Assembly: GCA_947623915.1 (NCBI GenBank)
Contig: CANQIB010000006.1
Location: 1-64,000, forward strand
DNA from: an uncultured Ruminiclostridium sp.
GTDB lineage: Bacteria > Bacillota > Clostridia > Oscillospirales > Ruminococcaceae
Reading direction: 5' to 3'
Length of the DNA: 64,000 bases
The translations under genes and the position numbers were made by a program. A model generated the notes under the pieces. That model saw only the letters and a list, made by a program, of their open reading frames with translations. It ran no database searches and was not told the DNA's origin. Positions 1-7,618 of the stretch are shown piece after piece. Each line of letters opens with the position of its first letter. Position 1 is the first letter of the stretch.

Positions 1-410
1 GATTGATGGACCTTATTCTAATTTTGACCCTCCGTTGGCTCCCGAAAGGGACCCCAAGGAAGGGAGAAAGGCGACCTGCGGTTCCTTTCCCCCTTCCCTA
101 GGTATAAGTTCGGCACTTAATGCCTTCTCAAACCCTCCTACCTAACCCCTTTTCCGTCCCTTTTCCGACCGTAAAAGGGATACGCACTACCTCTTATAAT
201 TCGTTTTGGGAACACTCACTTTGCTGTTTTTGCACCTTGCCACCTTATTTTCGTTGATATTCCTGTCAAAAGACGCGGCGATAGTCTGTCATGCTACAGT
301 TTGAACGGCTGAACGGTATCGCTCTTTGCGGGTTTCTTTCCTTTTTGGGTGTTCCGTTCCGTATCTCTGTTGAGGGCGTATCGTTTCCAGTCCTTATATT
401 TTAATAAAAT
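1..410. other. Unassigned edge region, no gene seen
   Basis: No open frame with a plausible start, ribosome site or recognisable protein is visible on either strand. The plus strand is pyrimidine-rich with several imperfect palindromes. It could be the worn end of a mobile element whose body lies outside the window, but nothing here proves that. Confidence 0.4.
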
Positions 411-445
411 AAAGGAGCCTCTTTACGGGGCTCCTTTAGTTTATT
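411..445. terminator. Bidirectional hairpin terminator
   Basis: A 9-bp stem AAAGGAGCC/GGCTCCTTT (411-419 with 429-437) is flanked by A/T-rich tracts on both sides, so it can act on either strand. It may end a transcript entering from the left edge, or back up the terminator of the surface-protein gene at 572-1309. Confidence 0.6.
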
Positions 446-513
446 ATTCTGTCAGGGGTCTGGGGAGCGACCCGCTCCCCAGCAGGGGCATGGGGGCGGA
501 GCCCCCAACAAAA

Positions 514-541
514 AACAAGCAAGGCTTTTGCCTTGCTTGTT
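514..541 (-). terminator. Terminator of the TD-repeat surface protein gene
   Basis: The 12-bp stem AACAAGCAAGGC/GCCTTGCTTGTT is followed on the minus strand by TTTTTTGTT, about 30 nt past the stop codon of the gene ending at 572. Next to it (about 491-506) lies a second small GC palindrome of the form GGGGGC-GGA-GCCCCC. Confidence 0.75.
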
Positions 542-571
542 TGTTTGTTTAGAATTTAATCGTTGTTTCGA

Positions 572-1309
572 TTACTTTCTTTTCTTAGCAACTACTGCTG
601 CGCCTGCTGCAAGAACTGCAACTGCTGCTGCAACCGCAATGCCCTCTGCGCCGGTGTTGGTGCTGGGCTTGCCGCTGTTCTCGCCCTCGGTGGGCTCGGT
701 TGTATCAGTGTCGGTATTGGTATCGGTATCGGTATCAGTATTGGTATCGGTATCGGTATCGGTGTCAGTATCGGTATCGGTATCGGTGCCTGCTGCTGCG
801 GGAGCGTCTATACCAACAAGTTTAACGCCTTCTACATTTACGCCGTAATCATCAGCGGTAAATCCTTTGCCAAAGTATACCTGAAGCCATACCTGAGCAT
901 ACTCGCTAGTGTCCTTATCGAACAGAGGAGTGTCAGATTTAGCGGTTACAGAATATACACCGTCAGATACCTTGGTAAGAGCACTGAAATCCCAAGGACC
1001 CAGCTTTCTCCAACCGTTTGCCTTGTCGTTGGTACCTATGTCACCGCCGATCCACATTTCGCCGGACTCAATCTTTTCAACTGCGTCAGCCTTTACAGAG
1101 AAAGTGTAGGTGAACTCAGTTAAACCGGTCACTTCATCAATAGTCGAATACACCGGATTCTCCGCAGGATCTCCAAAGAGAAGTACCGCATAATTACCGT
1201 CTGTACTGAGTTTGTCAGCAGATATATCATAATCTGCCGATGCCGCAACAGCCATTGTTGCTGCAATAGAAGCTGCAACAGCGCCTGTGATGATCTTTTT
1301 GATCTTCAT
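572..1309 (-). CDS. Secreted, membrane-anchored surface protein with Thr-Asp repeat stalk
   Basis: A 245-residue protein of unknown function. Visible parts are an N-terminal signal peptide (Lys-rich start, hydrophobic run, cut near ASA-DY around residue 25), an ectodomain of about 140 residues rich in aromatic and acidic residues, a stalk of alternating Thr-Asp/Asn (about residues 172-200), then a STNTGAEG stretch, a hydrophobic helix and a KKRK tail. That end resembles a membrane or sortase-type anchor, but there is no LPXTG. The start is the ATG preceded by TGGAGGACC. The gene at 1532-2491 has the same overall architecture. The ectodomain could bind carbohydrate, as many Ruminococcus surface proteins do, but no family motif is recognised. 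Confidence 0.8.
   Translation of the reverse strand: MKIKKIITGAVAASIAATMAVAASADYDISADKLSTDGNYAVLLFGDPAENPVYSTIDEVTGLTEFTYTFSVKADAVEKIESGEMWIGGDIGTNDKANGWRKLGPWDFSALTKVSDGVYSVTAKSDTPLFDKDTSEYAQVWLQVYFGKGFTADDYGVNVEGVKLVGIDAPAAAGTDTDTDTDTDTDTDTNTDTDTDTNTDTDTTEPTEGENSGKPSTNTGAEGIAVAAAVAVLAAGAAVVAKKRK
702..790. repeat. Hexanucleotide tandem repeat (GGTATC-like) coding the TD stalk
   Basis: About fourteen imperfect copies of a 6-bp unit (GGTATC/GGTGTC/AGTATT on the plus strand) encode the Thr-Asp/Thr-Asn alternation of the surface protein. Because the unit is 6 bp, slippage would lengthen or shorten the stalk without breaking the frame. Confidence 0.85.
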
Positions 1310-1373
1310 TGTTTTGGTCCTCCATTAAATTTTTTTATTATAGCCGGAAAAATCCGGTCTATGTACTTTTTTG

Positions 1374-1388
1374 CCGACATATTGTCGG
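1374..1388. promoter_or_regulatory. Palindrome CCGA-N7-TCGG in the leader (possible operator)
   Basis: CCGACATATTGTCGG is a 15-bp dyad downstream of the promoter of the TD-repeat gene. A second dyad of the same form lies at 2627-2641 by the next surface gene. An operator role is an inference. Confidence 0.35.
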
Positions 1389-1424
1389 TTAGAAACGCCG
1401 AGTGACATTTCTGCTTACTAGATT

Positions 1425-1453
1425 AGTATACCATTCCAAAGCGTTAAAATCAA
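1425..1453 (-). promoter_or_regulatory. Promoter of the TD-repeat surface protein
   Basis: On the minus strand TTGATT (1448-1453) and TATACT (1425-1430) are separated by exactly 17 bp. The leader that follows is about 110 nt and contains the palindrome CCGACATATTGTCGG (1374-1388) and a small CCGG-AAAAAT-CCGG hairpin near 1345-1357. The -10 context AATGGTATACTA is repeated at the promoter of the neighbouring surface gene. Confidence 0.75.
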
Positions 1454-1531
1454 TATAAATTATGACTAAATATCACCGTTTTTTTTGGCAAAAATAATCA
1501 AATATTCATAAATTTACACAGATTTTTCACA

Positions 1532-2491
1532 TTACGCTTTCTTTTTCTTCATTACTACAACTACAGCCACGATAACAACTACCACTACTACAGCCGCGAT
1601 AACGATACCTACGATAAGGCCGGTGTTGTCGCCGGAGTTAGCTGCGGCGCTTGTGGTGGAAGATGCAGCCTCGGTCGCGGGAGCGGAAGATTCGGGAGCG
1701 GAAGATTCTTCTGCGGAGGATTCCTCAACGGAGGACTCTTCTGCTGCGGAGCTTTCTTCTGCTGCGGATTCCTCGGTGCTCTCCTCCTTGGAAGTATCGG
1801 TGGAAACTTCCTCATATACGGGGAGATCCGCGGGATCCACCTGATTGCCGAGTCCGTCGAATGCAACGAGAACGTTGCCGTCGGTGTCGAGCACTTCGCA
1901 GCTTTCAACGGTGATGCCGCACATTACCGAGCCCCACTCAGCCAAAGCTATCTGGAAGCAGCCGACTTCCGTTACGCCGTCCTCAACAAAGGGGTTCGGC
2001 AAGCCGTTGTTCATTTCCAGAGAGTATCTGTAATCGCCGAGAGTCTTTGCCTGAAGAGCCTTTTCGGGAGCAAGGGTTTCGATGCCCAGATCGGGATCCA
2101 AAACGCCCCAGTATTCCTGAGAACCGGGCCAGTTGTACTTGTTGTAAAGGTCGGTGCCCTTCGCTATGTCGCCGCCGTTTATCGAAAGGACTATAGCTCC
2201 TCCGATACCGCCGTCCCAGCTCTCGCGGGAGATACCGTCATCGGTTACGGAAAATACGAATCTTGCGCCAGTGATCTTGGAAAGGTCTACGCCGTAATCC
2301 ACGGCGGGCTTGTTCTCAGCCTCGTTACCTACATTGTACACCTGTACCAGCCATTGCTGCGAGCCTGTCGAAAGTCCGGGATCGTAGCTGTCCTTGTTGG
2401 TCTCATCGATAAAAGCGCTTGCGCTTACGGCAAGTGAGCTTACGATGGTCGTGCAAGCCACAGCTCCGGCCAAAAGTTTTTTCAGCTTCAT
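1532..2491 (-). CDS. Secreted, membrane-anchored surface protein with Glu/Ser-rich stalk
   Basis: A 319-residue protein of unknown function with the same plan as its neighbour. It has a signal peptide (MKLKKLLAG then a hydrophobic run, cut near ASA), an ectodomain of about 200 residues, a Ser/Glu/Ala-rich linker (about residues 225-280), and a C-terminal Val/Ile-rich helix ending in MKKKKA. The motif DNTG sits just before the helix, echoing STNTG in the neighbour. The start taken is the ATG at 2491, which follows GGAGGAAC; an upstream in-frame TTG overlaps that ribosome site and is unlikely. The two genes probably arose by duplication of a common plan and have separate promoters. Confidence 0.8.
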   Translation of the reverse strand: MKLKKLLAGAVACTTIVSSLAVSASAFIDETNKDSYDPGLSTGSQQWLVQVYNVGNEAENKPAVDYGVDLSKITGARFVFSVTDDGISRESWDGGIGGAIVLSINGGDIAKGTDLYNKYNWPGSQEYWGVLDPDLGIETLAPEKALQAKTLGDYRYSLEMNNGLPNPFVEDGVTEVGCFQIALAEWGSVMCGITVESCEVLDTDGNVLVAFDGLGNQVDPADLPVYEEVSTDTSKEESTEESAAEESSAAEESSVEESSAEESSAPESSAPATEAASSTTSAAANSGDNTGLIVGIVIAAVVVVVVIVAVVVVMKKKKA

Positions 2492-2553
2492 TGTTTGTTC
2501 CTCCAAAATAAATTAACATTGTTATGGCCGAAAGCTGTTTCGACCTATTGTAT

Positions 2554-2582
2554 AGTATACCATTGATCTCCGTCAAATTCAA
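2554..2582 (-). promoter_or_regulatory. Promoter of the second surface protein gene
   Basis: TTGAAT (2577-2582) and TATACT (2554-2559) on the minus strand with a 17-bp spacer. It shares the AATGGTATACTA core with the promoter of the gene at 572-1309. A CCGA-N7-TCGG dyad (2627-2641) lies about 45 bp upstream of the -35. Confidence 0.75.
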
Positions 2583-2626
2583 CCATTATTTTAACCAAAA
2601 AAGAACAAAGAGGTTTATAATTTTTG

Positions 2627-2641
2627 CCGAACATTCGTCGG
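2627..2641. promoter_or_regulatory. Palindrome CCGA-N7-TCGG upstream of a surface gene promoter
   Basis: CCGAACATTCGTCGG matches the form of the dyad at 1374-1388, including flanking TTTTTGCCGA and TCGGTT. Here it lies upstream of the promoter, while the other lies downstream, so a shared regulator is possible but not shown. Confidence 0.35.
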
Positions 2642-2715
2642 TTTTTTAAGGTTTTTTACTTAAAACACGGGAATACGGCGCTTGACGGCTTATTTCCGAA
2701 CGTTATTTTACCTTA

Positions 2716-2990
2716 GGCATACGGGAGTCGAACCCAAGCCGGTTTTTACGGGCATATTTCCGCCAATCCTGCGTCAACCTCACTCGACATACGCGAGTAT
2801 GCCTTCGTTCGGTTTCCTTGTCTTGACGAAAATCTGCTCCGTAAAAACTGCTATGCACCCCGCGGCGAATGAATTTGAGGTGATTTTTGTTTCTTGAGGC
2901 GCAGGCAGGCTGGCGCCTGTCAAGCCGAAAGAAACGAAAAGCGCCCAAAGGCATCGCCGTGGGGCGGCTTGGGTTCGACTCCCGTATGCC
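2716..2990 (+). mobile_element. Copy 1 of a 275-bp TA-flanked inverted-repeat element
   Basis: Perfect 26-bp terminal inverted repeats (2716-2741 and 2965-2990, beginning GGCATACGGGAGTCG) are bounded by TA on both sides (2714-2715, 2991-2992), the signature of IS630/Tc1/mariner-type non-autonomous elements (MITEs). Inside are two further stems: GTTTTTACGG/CCGTAAAAAC (2742-2751 with 2839-2848), which encloses a CATAC-GCGA-GTATG hairpin (2788-2801), and CCCCGCGGCGA/TCGCCGTGGGG (2858-2868 with 2954-2964). The whole folds as a three-way junction. No transposase or credible protein is encoded. Related copies lie at 31157-31424 and 47663-47937. Confidence 0.85.
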
Positions 2991-3679
2991 TACCTGTTAC
3001 AGAGATATTTTATCACTTCGGCGGCGAGGATAAAGCCCGCGACGGGCGGCACGAACGGAACGCTGCCCGGCGTGCGTTCGCCGCTTGGGGAGGGTATCGG
3101 CGGCTCTTGGGAATACACCGTTTTAAGGCTTTTAACGCCAAGCCGCTTTAACTCCCGCCGCATCACCCGCGCCAGCGGACAGACGGAGGTGTCGTATATA
3201 TCCGCGACTCTGAACGCCGTGGGGTCGAGCTTGTTGCCCGCGCCCATCGAGCTTATTATCGGAACGCCCGCCGCCTGCGCGTTTACCGCAAGCGCCAGCT
3301 TTCCCGATACGGTGTCTATCGCGTCGATAATGTAGTCGTATGCCGACAGGTCGAAGCCGTCCGCCGTTTCCGACGTATAAAATATATTGTGTACATTTAC
3401 CGTCGCGTTCGGGTTTATCTCCAGTATGCGCTCGGCGGCGGCCTCGGTCTTATACCGCCCGACCGTCCGATGTGTGGCGATTATCTGTCGGTTGAGGTTG
3501 GAAAGGCATACCTTATCGCTGTCGATAAGGTCGAGCGTACCTACTCCGGCACGCGCGAGCGCCTCTACCGCATAGCCGCCCACGCCGCCTATCCCGAACA
3601 CCGCTACCCGCGCTTTCGCCAGCTTTTCGGTGGAATTTTCGCCAAGCACCCGCTCGGTACGGGAAAATTGTTCCGTCAT
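2990..3679 (-). CDS. tcdA: tRNA threonylcarbamoyladenosine dehydratase (ThiF/HesA fold)
   Basis: A 229-residue E1-like enzyme. An ATP-binding glycine loop GIGGVGG sits near residue 30, an acidic strand end (LIDSD) follows, and SNLNRQ marks the adenylation site. A C-terminal CPLARVMRREL segment is typical of the TcdA/CsdL branch, which cyclises the threonylcarbamoyl group of t6A in tRNA. TsaD, which helps make t6A, is encoded at 29619. The start chosen is the ATG at 3679, which follows GGAAGCG; a longer frame upstream crosses the promoter. The stop TAG is formed by host TA plus the first G of the inverted-repeat element; without the insertion it would read TAA. Confidence 0.85.
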   Translation of the reverse strand: MTEQFSRTERVLGENSTEKLAKARVAVFGIGGVGGYAVEALARAGVGTLDLIDSDKVCLSNLNRQIIATHRTVGRYKTEAAAERILEINPNATVNVHNIFYTSETADGFDLSAYDYIIDAIDTVSGKLALAVNAQAAGVPIISSMGAGNKLDPTAFRVADIYDTSVCPLARVMRRELKRLGVKSLKTVYSQEPPIPSPSGERTPGSVPFVPPVAGFILAAEVIKYLCNR

Positions 3680-3731
3680 ATCATCGCTTCCTTGTTTCAC
3701 GCGGTAAAAGCCGCGTTTTGAGTTTCTCCTA

Positions 3732-3760
3732 ATTTTAGCATACAACATATCGGCTGTCAA
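3732..3760 (-). promoter_or_regulatory. Promoter of tcdA
   Basis: TTGACA (3755-3760) and TAAAAT (3732-3737) on the minus strand, spacer 17 bp, close to consensus. It is back to back with the ilvB promoter. Confidence 0.75.
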
Positions 3761-3768
3761 GCGCGGTG

Positions 3769-3797
3769 TTGACAAATCCCGTTAATGGTGATAAAAT
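3769..3797 (+). promoter_or_regulatory. Promoter of the ilv-leu operon
   Basis: TTGACA (3769-3774) and TAAAAT (3792-3797) with a 17-bp spacer. The leader before ilvB is only about 30 nt, so no T-box or attenuator fits; any control must be at initiation. Confidence 0.8.
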
Positions 3798-3836
3798 TAA
3801 ATGGATATAGATAAAGGTATATAAAGGAAAGGATTG

Positions 3837-5531
3837 ATGGTTTTGAGCAAGCTGACAGGTGCGGATATAATCTGCGAATGTCTTATAGAGCAGGGAGTTG
3901 ACACCGTATTCGGGTATCCGGGCGGAGCGGTGCTTAACATTTACGACAGCCTGTATAAATACAGCGACAGGATAACCCACATACTCACCGCCCACGAGCA
4001 GGGCGCGAGCCATGCGGCGGACGGCTACGCGAGAGCCTCCGGCAAGACGGGAGTTGTGATAGCGACCTCCGGCCCCGGCGCTACCAATCTGGTAACGGGT
4101 ATCGCTACGGCATACATGGACAGCGTGCCGGTAGTTGCGATAACGGGTAACGTCGCCTGCGCGCTGCTGGGACTGGACAGCTTTCAGGAAGTGGACATAA
4201 CCGGCATAACCATGCCGATAACCAAGCACAATTTTATTGTCAAGGACGTAAACAAGCTCGCGGACACGATACGGGAGGCGTTCTACATAGCCAACGAGGG
4301 CAGAAAAGGCCCTGTGCTTATCGACGTGCCCAAGGATATTACCGCGCTGAGCGCGGAATTTGTCAACAAGCCGATAAAACCGATAGTTCCGCCCGCGACG
4401 CTGCACCAAGACGACTGCATACAAAAGGCGGCGGAAATGATACGCGAAAGCGAACGCCCCTACATCTACTGCGGCGGCGGTATCAACAACGCCCGCGGCG
4501 CAAAGGCACTGAAGACCTTTGTACAGCTTGCGGACGCGCCGGTATCCGCGTCGCTGATGGCGCAGGGCTGTTTTGACCAGACGGACGGTAAATACATCGG
4601 TATGCTTGGTATGCACGGCACTACCGCGGCAGCCAAGGCGCTTGCGGAATGTGATCTGTTCATAGCGATAGGGACGAGGTTTTCCGACCGTGTTATCGGA
4701 GATCCCTCCACCTTTGCAAAGCGTGCGAAGGTACTTCACATAGACATAGACCCCGCCGAGATAAACAAGAATATCTCCGCCTTTCATAAGGTGATAGGCG
4801 ACAGCGCGGAGGTTTTGGAAAAGCTGAACCGCCTGTTAAAGCCGCAGAAGCATCACGAATGGACGCAAAGTATCTGCGGCGGCGAGCTGAACATCAGGCA
4901 GAGCGGCACGGAGCAATTAGACATAACTCCTCAGCTGATAATGGAAACTCTGGACAGGCTCACCGACGGGGAAGCGATAATCTGTACCGAAGTCGGACAG
5001 GCGCAAATGTGGGCGGCGCAGTATTACCGCTACAAGCACCCGCGCCAGCTCGTAACCAGCGGCGGACTGGGCACGATGGGCTTCGGACTGGGCGCGTCGA
5101 TAGGCGCAAAAACGGCGCTGCCCGACCGCACCGTGATAAATATCGCGGGGGACGGCAGCTTTCACATGAACCTTAACGAGCTGGTCACGTTATCAAAGCA
5201 TAATATCCCCGTAATAGAGCTGGTCATGAACAACAGCGTGCTTGGCATGGTGCGTCAATGGCAGCGGCTGTTTTACGACAAGCATTTCTCCCAGACCACG
5301 CTTGACCGCCCTACCGATTACGTCAAGCTGGGAGAGGCGTTCGGGATAAAAGCGTTCTCGCTTACCAAAGCGGCGGACTGCGAAAGGGTGCTGAGCGAGG
5401 CGGTAAAGCTCTCGCAGAGCGTTCCCGTTCTGATAGAGGTAAAGATAGACCGCGATATAAACGTACTGCCGATGGTGCCCGCGGGGAAATCGGTGACGGA
5501 GCCTATCACGGAAATAAACACAGAGGACTGA
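3837..5531 (+). CDS. ilvB: Acetolactate synthase, large catalytic subunit
   Basis: A 564-residue thiamine-diphosphate enzyme condensing pyruvate with pyruvate or 2-oxobutanoate, the first common step to Val, Leu and Ile. The catalytic Glu is in the AHEQGA motif (about residue 54). The ThDP/Mg motif GDGSFHMN...NN lies near residue 440, followed by the MVRQWQ segment typical of acetolactate synthases. Length matches the family. The ATG at 3837 is preferred over an in-frame TTG directly before it; the ribosome site is AAAGGAAAGGA. It is the first gene of an operon in which every junction is 20 nt or shorter apart from the leuC leader. Confidence 0.95.
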   Translation: MVLSKLTGADIICECLIEQGVDTVFGYPGGAVLNIYDSLYKYSDRITHILTAHEQGASHAADGYARASGKTGVVIATSGPGATNLVTGIATAYMDSVPVVAITGNVACALLGLDSFQEVDITGITMPITKHNFIVKDVNKLADTIREAFYIANEGRKGPVLIDVPKDITALSAEFVNKPIKPIVPPATLHQDDCIQKAAEMIRESERPYIYCGGGINNARGAKALKTFVQLADAPVSASLMAQGCFDQTDGKYIGMLGMHGTTAAAKALAECDLFIAIGTRFSDRVIGDPSTFAKRAKVLHIDIDPAEINKNISAFHKVIGDSAEVLEKLNRLLKPQKHHEWTQSICGGELNIRQSGTEQLDITPQLIMETLDRLTDGEAIICTEVGQAQMWAAQYYRYKHPRQLVTSGGLGTMGFGLGASIGAKTALPDRTVINIAGDGSFHMNLNELVTLSKHNIPVIELVMNNSVLGMVRQWQRLFYDKHFSQTTLDRPTDYVKLGEAFGIKAFSLTKAADCERVLSEAVKLSQSVPVLIEVKIDRDINVLPMVPAGKSVTEPITEINTED

Positions 5532-5544
5532 CGGAGGGATAGAT

Positions 5545-6018
5545 ATGTCACAGCAATATGTTTTGTCGGTGCTGGTGGATAACAGCATAGGCGTGCTCGG
5601 ACGGGTGACGGGTCTGTTCAGCCGCAGAGGTTACAACATAAAAAGCCTTAACGTCGCGGAAACCGAAGATCCCGAATTTTCCCGCATGACGATAGTCACC
5701 GAGGGGGACAGCTCGACGATAGAGCAGATAGAAAAGCAGTTATTGAAGCTGTACGACGTTTCGGAGGTAAAGCTGCTCAGCGACGCCGTTTGCCGCGAGC
5801 ATATACTTATCCGCGCGGGAAATTCCCCCGCGTCCAGGCAGCCGATAATCGAGATAGCTAATCTGTTCCGCGCAAAGGTGGTAAACGTCGGCGAGGACAG
5901 CCTGATGCTGGAGCTGACGGGCGAGCCGGAAAAGATAAGCTCCTTTATCGGACTGTTAAAGCCGTTCGGGATAGGCAAAATGGTGCGTACCGGCATCTGC
6001 GCTTTGGAAAGAGATTGA
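5545..6018 (+). CDS. ilvN: Acetolactate synthase, small regulatory subunit
   Basis: A 157-residue protein with an N-terminal ACT domain (about residues 4-75, with the signature NSIGVLGRVTGLFSRRGYNI) and the ALS_ss C-terminal domain. It binds valine and activates the IlvB catalytic subunit. GGAGGG precedes the ATG, 13 nt after the ilvB stop. Confidence 0.93.
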   Translation: MSQQYVLSVLVDNSIGVLGRVTGLFSRRGYNIKSLNVAETEDPEFSRMTIVTEGDSSTIEQIEKQLLKLYDVSEVKLLSDAVCREHILIRAGNSPASRQPIIEIANLFRAKVVNVGEDSLMLELTGEPEKISSFIGLLKPFGIGKMVRTGICALERD

Positions 6019-6019
6019 C

Positions 6020-7585
6020 ATGGCGAAAAAAACGGTCGAGCTGTACGATTCGACATTGAGGGACGGCGCGCAGGGCGAGGGGGTCAGCTTTTCCACCGAC
6101 GATAAGCTGAAGATATTTTCGGCTCTGGACGCTTTCGGGATAGACTTTATAGAGGCGGGCAACCCGTTTTCCAACCCCAAGGATCTGGAATTTTTCAAAA
6201 GCGTAAGGTCAAAAAACGGGGCGAAAGCGGTGGCGTTCGGCTCGACGGCGCGAAAGGGCGTCGCCGCCTCGCAGGACGAGAATATCGCCGCTTTGCTGAA
6301 AGCCGGAACGTCGCACGTCGCGGTATTCGGCAAGGCGTGGGATATGCAGGTCACCGAGATAATAGGCGCGTCGCTTGCCGAAAATCTGGAGATGATCGCG
6401 GACAGCGTAGCTTATCTTAAAAGCCGAGGCAGAACGGTGATATTCGACGCGGAGCATTTTTTTGACGGCTATCGTGCCGCGCCCGAATATGCGTTGGAGG
6501 TGCTTAAAACCGCACAGCGCGCCGGAGCGTCGGTGCTGTGCCTTTGCGATACAAGAGGCGGAGCGATGCCGGAGGAGATAGGGGCTGCCGTAAAAGTCGC
6601 CGCGAAAGCCACCGACGTGCCGTTAGGCATACATTGTCACGATGACTGCGGCTGTGCCGTTGCAAATTCTTTGGCGGCATACCGCGCGGGCGCGACGCAT
6701 ATACAAGGTACGTTTATCGGGATAGGCGAACGCTGCGGGAACGCCAACCTCGCTACCGTTATCGCCGATCTGCAGCTTAAATACAACGTTTCGGCGGTAA
6801 CTCCCGCGCAGTTGAAAACGCTTACCGAAACGGCAAGATACATAGCGGACGTATCGAATATCCGACTGCCCGGCTGCGCGCCGTACGTCGGTGGCTCGGC
6901 GTTCGCCCACAAGGGCGGTATGCACGCGGACGGCGTGGTGAAAAACCCGATATCCTTTGAGCATATCCCGCCGCAAAGCGTGGGCAACGAGCGCAGCTTG
7001 CCGCTGTCGGAGGTATCCGGCAGGGCGGCGATACTTGCCGCGATAAGGCAATTCGACCCGTCGCTGGATAAGAACAGCCCACAGACCAAGGCGATAACCG
7101 CAAAGCTGAAAAAGCTGGAGCAGACCGGCTTTCAGTTTGAGGCGGCGTCCGCCAGCTTTGACATGATGGTGCTGAAAGAGCTGGGACGGTTCACCCCGCA
7201 TTTTGAGATAGACCATTACAAGGTGATATCTTCGCAGGGGGAAAACGGCGCGGAAAAGGCGAACGCCGTTATAAAGATAAAGGTCGGCGACCGCTATGAG
7301 ATAACCGCGGACGAGGGCGACGGTCCGGTAAACGCGATAGACAAGGCGCTCAGAAAAGCGCTGGAGGTGTTTTATCCTCAGCTGTCGAAAATGCACCTTA
7401 TCGACTACAAGGTAAGGGTGATAAGCGGCAGCGATACCGCCTCGGTCACAAGAGTGCTGATAGACAGCAGCGACGGGAACGACGAATGGACCACGGTCGG
7501 CGCGTCGGAGGATATAATCAGCGCGAGCGTATCCGCGCTCACAGATTCACTGGAATATATGCTGCTGAAAAGCGGCAAAGAATAA
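6020..7585 (+). CDS. cimA: (R)-citramalate synthase
   Basis: A 521-residue member of the 2-isopropylmalate synthase/homocitrate synthase superfamily. An N-terminal TIM barrel carries STLRDGAQGEG (about residue 11) and the metal-binding HCHDDCG (about residue 205); a C-terminal LeuA-type regulatory domain follows. The QGEGVSFS and DFIEAGNPFSNPKD signatures and position beside leuBCD point to citramalate synthase (pyruvate plus acetyl-CoA), giving 2-oxobutanoate for isoleucine without threonine deaminase. Homocitrate or isopropylmalate synthase are weaker alternatives. The ATG comes 1 nt after the ilvN stop. Confidence 0.88.
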   Translation: MAKKTVELYDSTLRDGAQGEGVSFSTDDKLKIFSALDAFGIDFIEAGNPFSNPKDLEFFKSVRSKNGAKAVAFGSTARKGVAASQDENIAALLKAGTSHVAVFGKAWDMQVTEIIGASLAENLEMIADSVAYLKSRGRTVIFDAEHFFDGYRAAPEYALEVLKTAQRAGASVLCLCDTRGGAMPEEIGAAVKVAAKATDVPLGIHCHDDCGCAVANSLAAYRAGATHIQGTFIGIGERCGNANLATVIADLQLKYNVSAVTPAQLKTLTETARYIADVSNIRLPGCAPYVGGSAFAHKGGMHADGVVKNPISFEHIPPQSVGNERSLPLSEVSGRAAILAAIRQFDPSLDKNSPQTKAITAKLKKLEQTGFQFEAASASFDMMVLKELGRFTPHFEIDHYKVISSQGENGAEKANAVIKIKVGDRYEITADEGDGPVNAIDKALRKALEVFYPQLSKMHLIDYKVRVISGSDTASVTRVLIDSSDGNDEWTTVGASEDIISASVSALTDSLEYMLLKSGKE

Positions 7586-7618
7586 AACGTTAATTTGAAA
7601 GAAAGGAAGGCATTTAAA

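Noticed and set aside
349-552. Short plus-strand frame near the left edge
   Set aside because: It runs through two terminator hairpins and has no ribosome site or family likeness.
528-1123. Plus-strand frames rich in Val-Ser or Gly-Ile
   Set aside because: They are opposite-strand readings of the Thr-Asp repeat gene, with no ribosome site.
2682-2897. 71-residue open frame in copy 1, alike in copy 3 (KPVFTGIFPP...)
   Set aside because: The likeness is explained by DNA identity of the element. The frame is not kept in copy 2, and the start lies outside the element.
2965-2992. tRNA-like 3' end (GGGTTCGACTCCC resembles a T-arm) in copies 1 and 3
   Set aside because: It is the terminal inverted repeat of the element; copy 2 has TGTGTCCGACTCGCA at the same place, so the TTCGA loop is not kept, and there is no D-arm, anticodon arm or acceptor stem.
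3735-4787. Long minus-strand frame opposite ilvB
   Set aside because: It is a shadow of ilvB codon use; ilvB has full family motifs, and the frame has low-complexity Arg/Tyr/Val content and no ribosome site.
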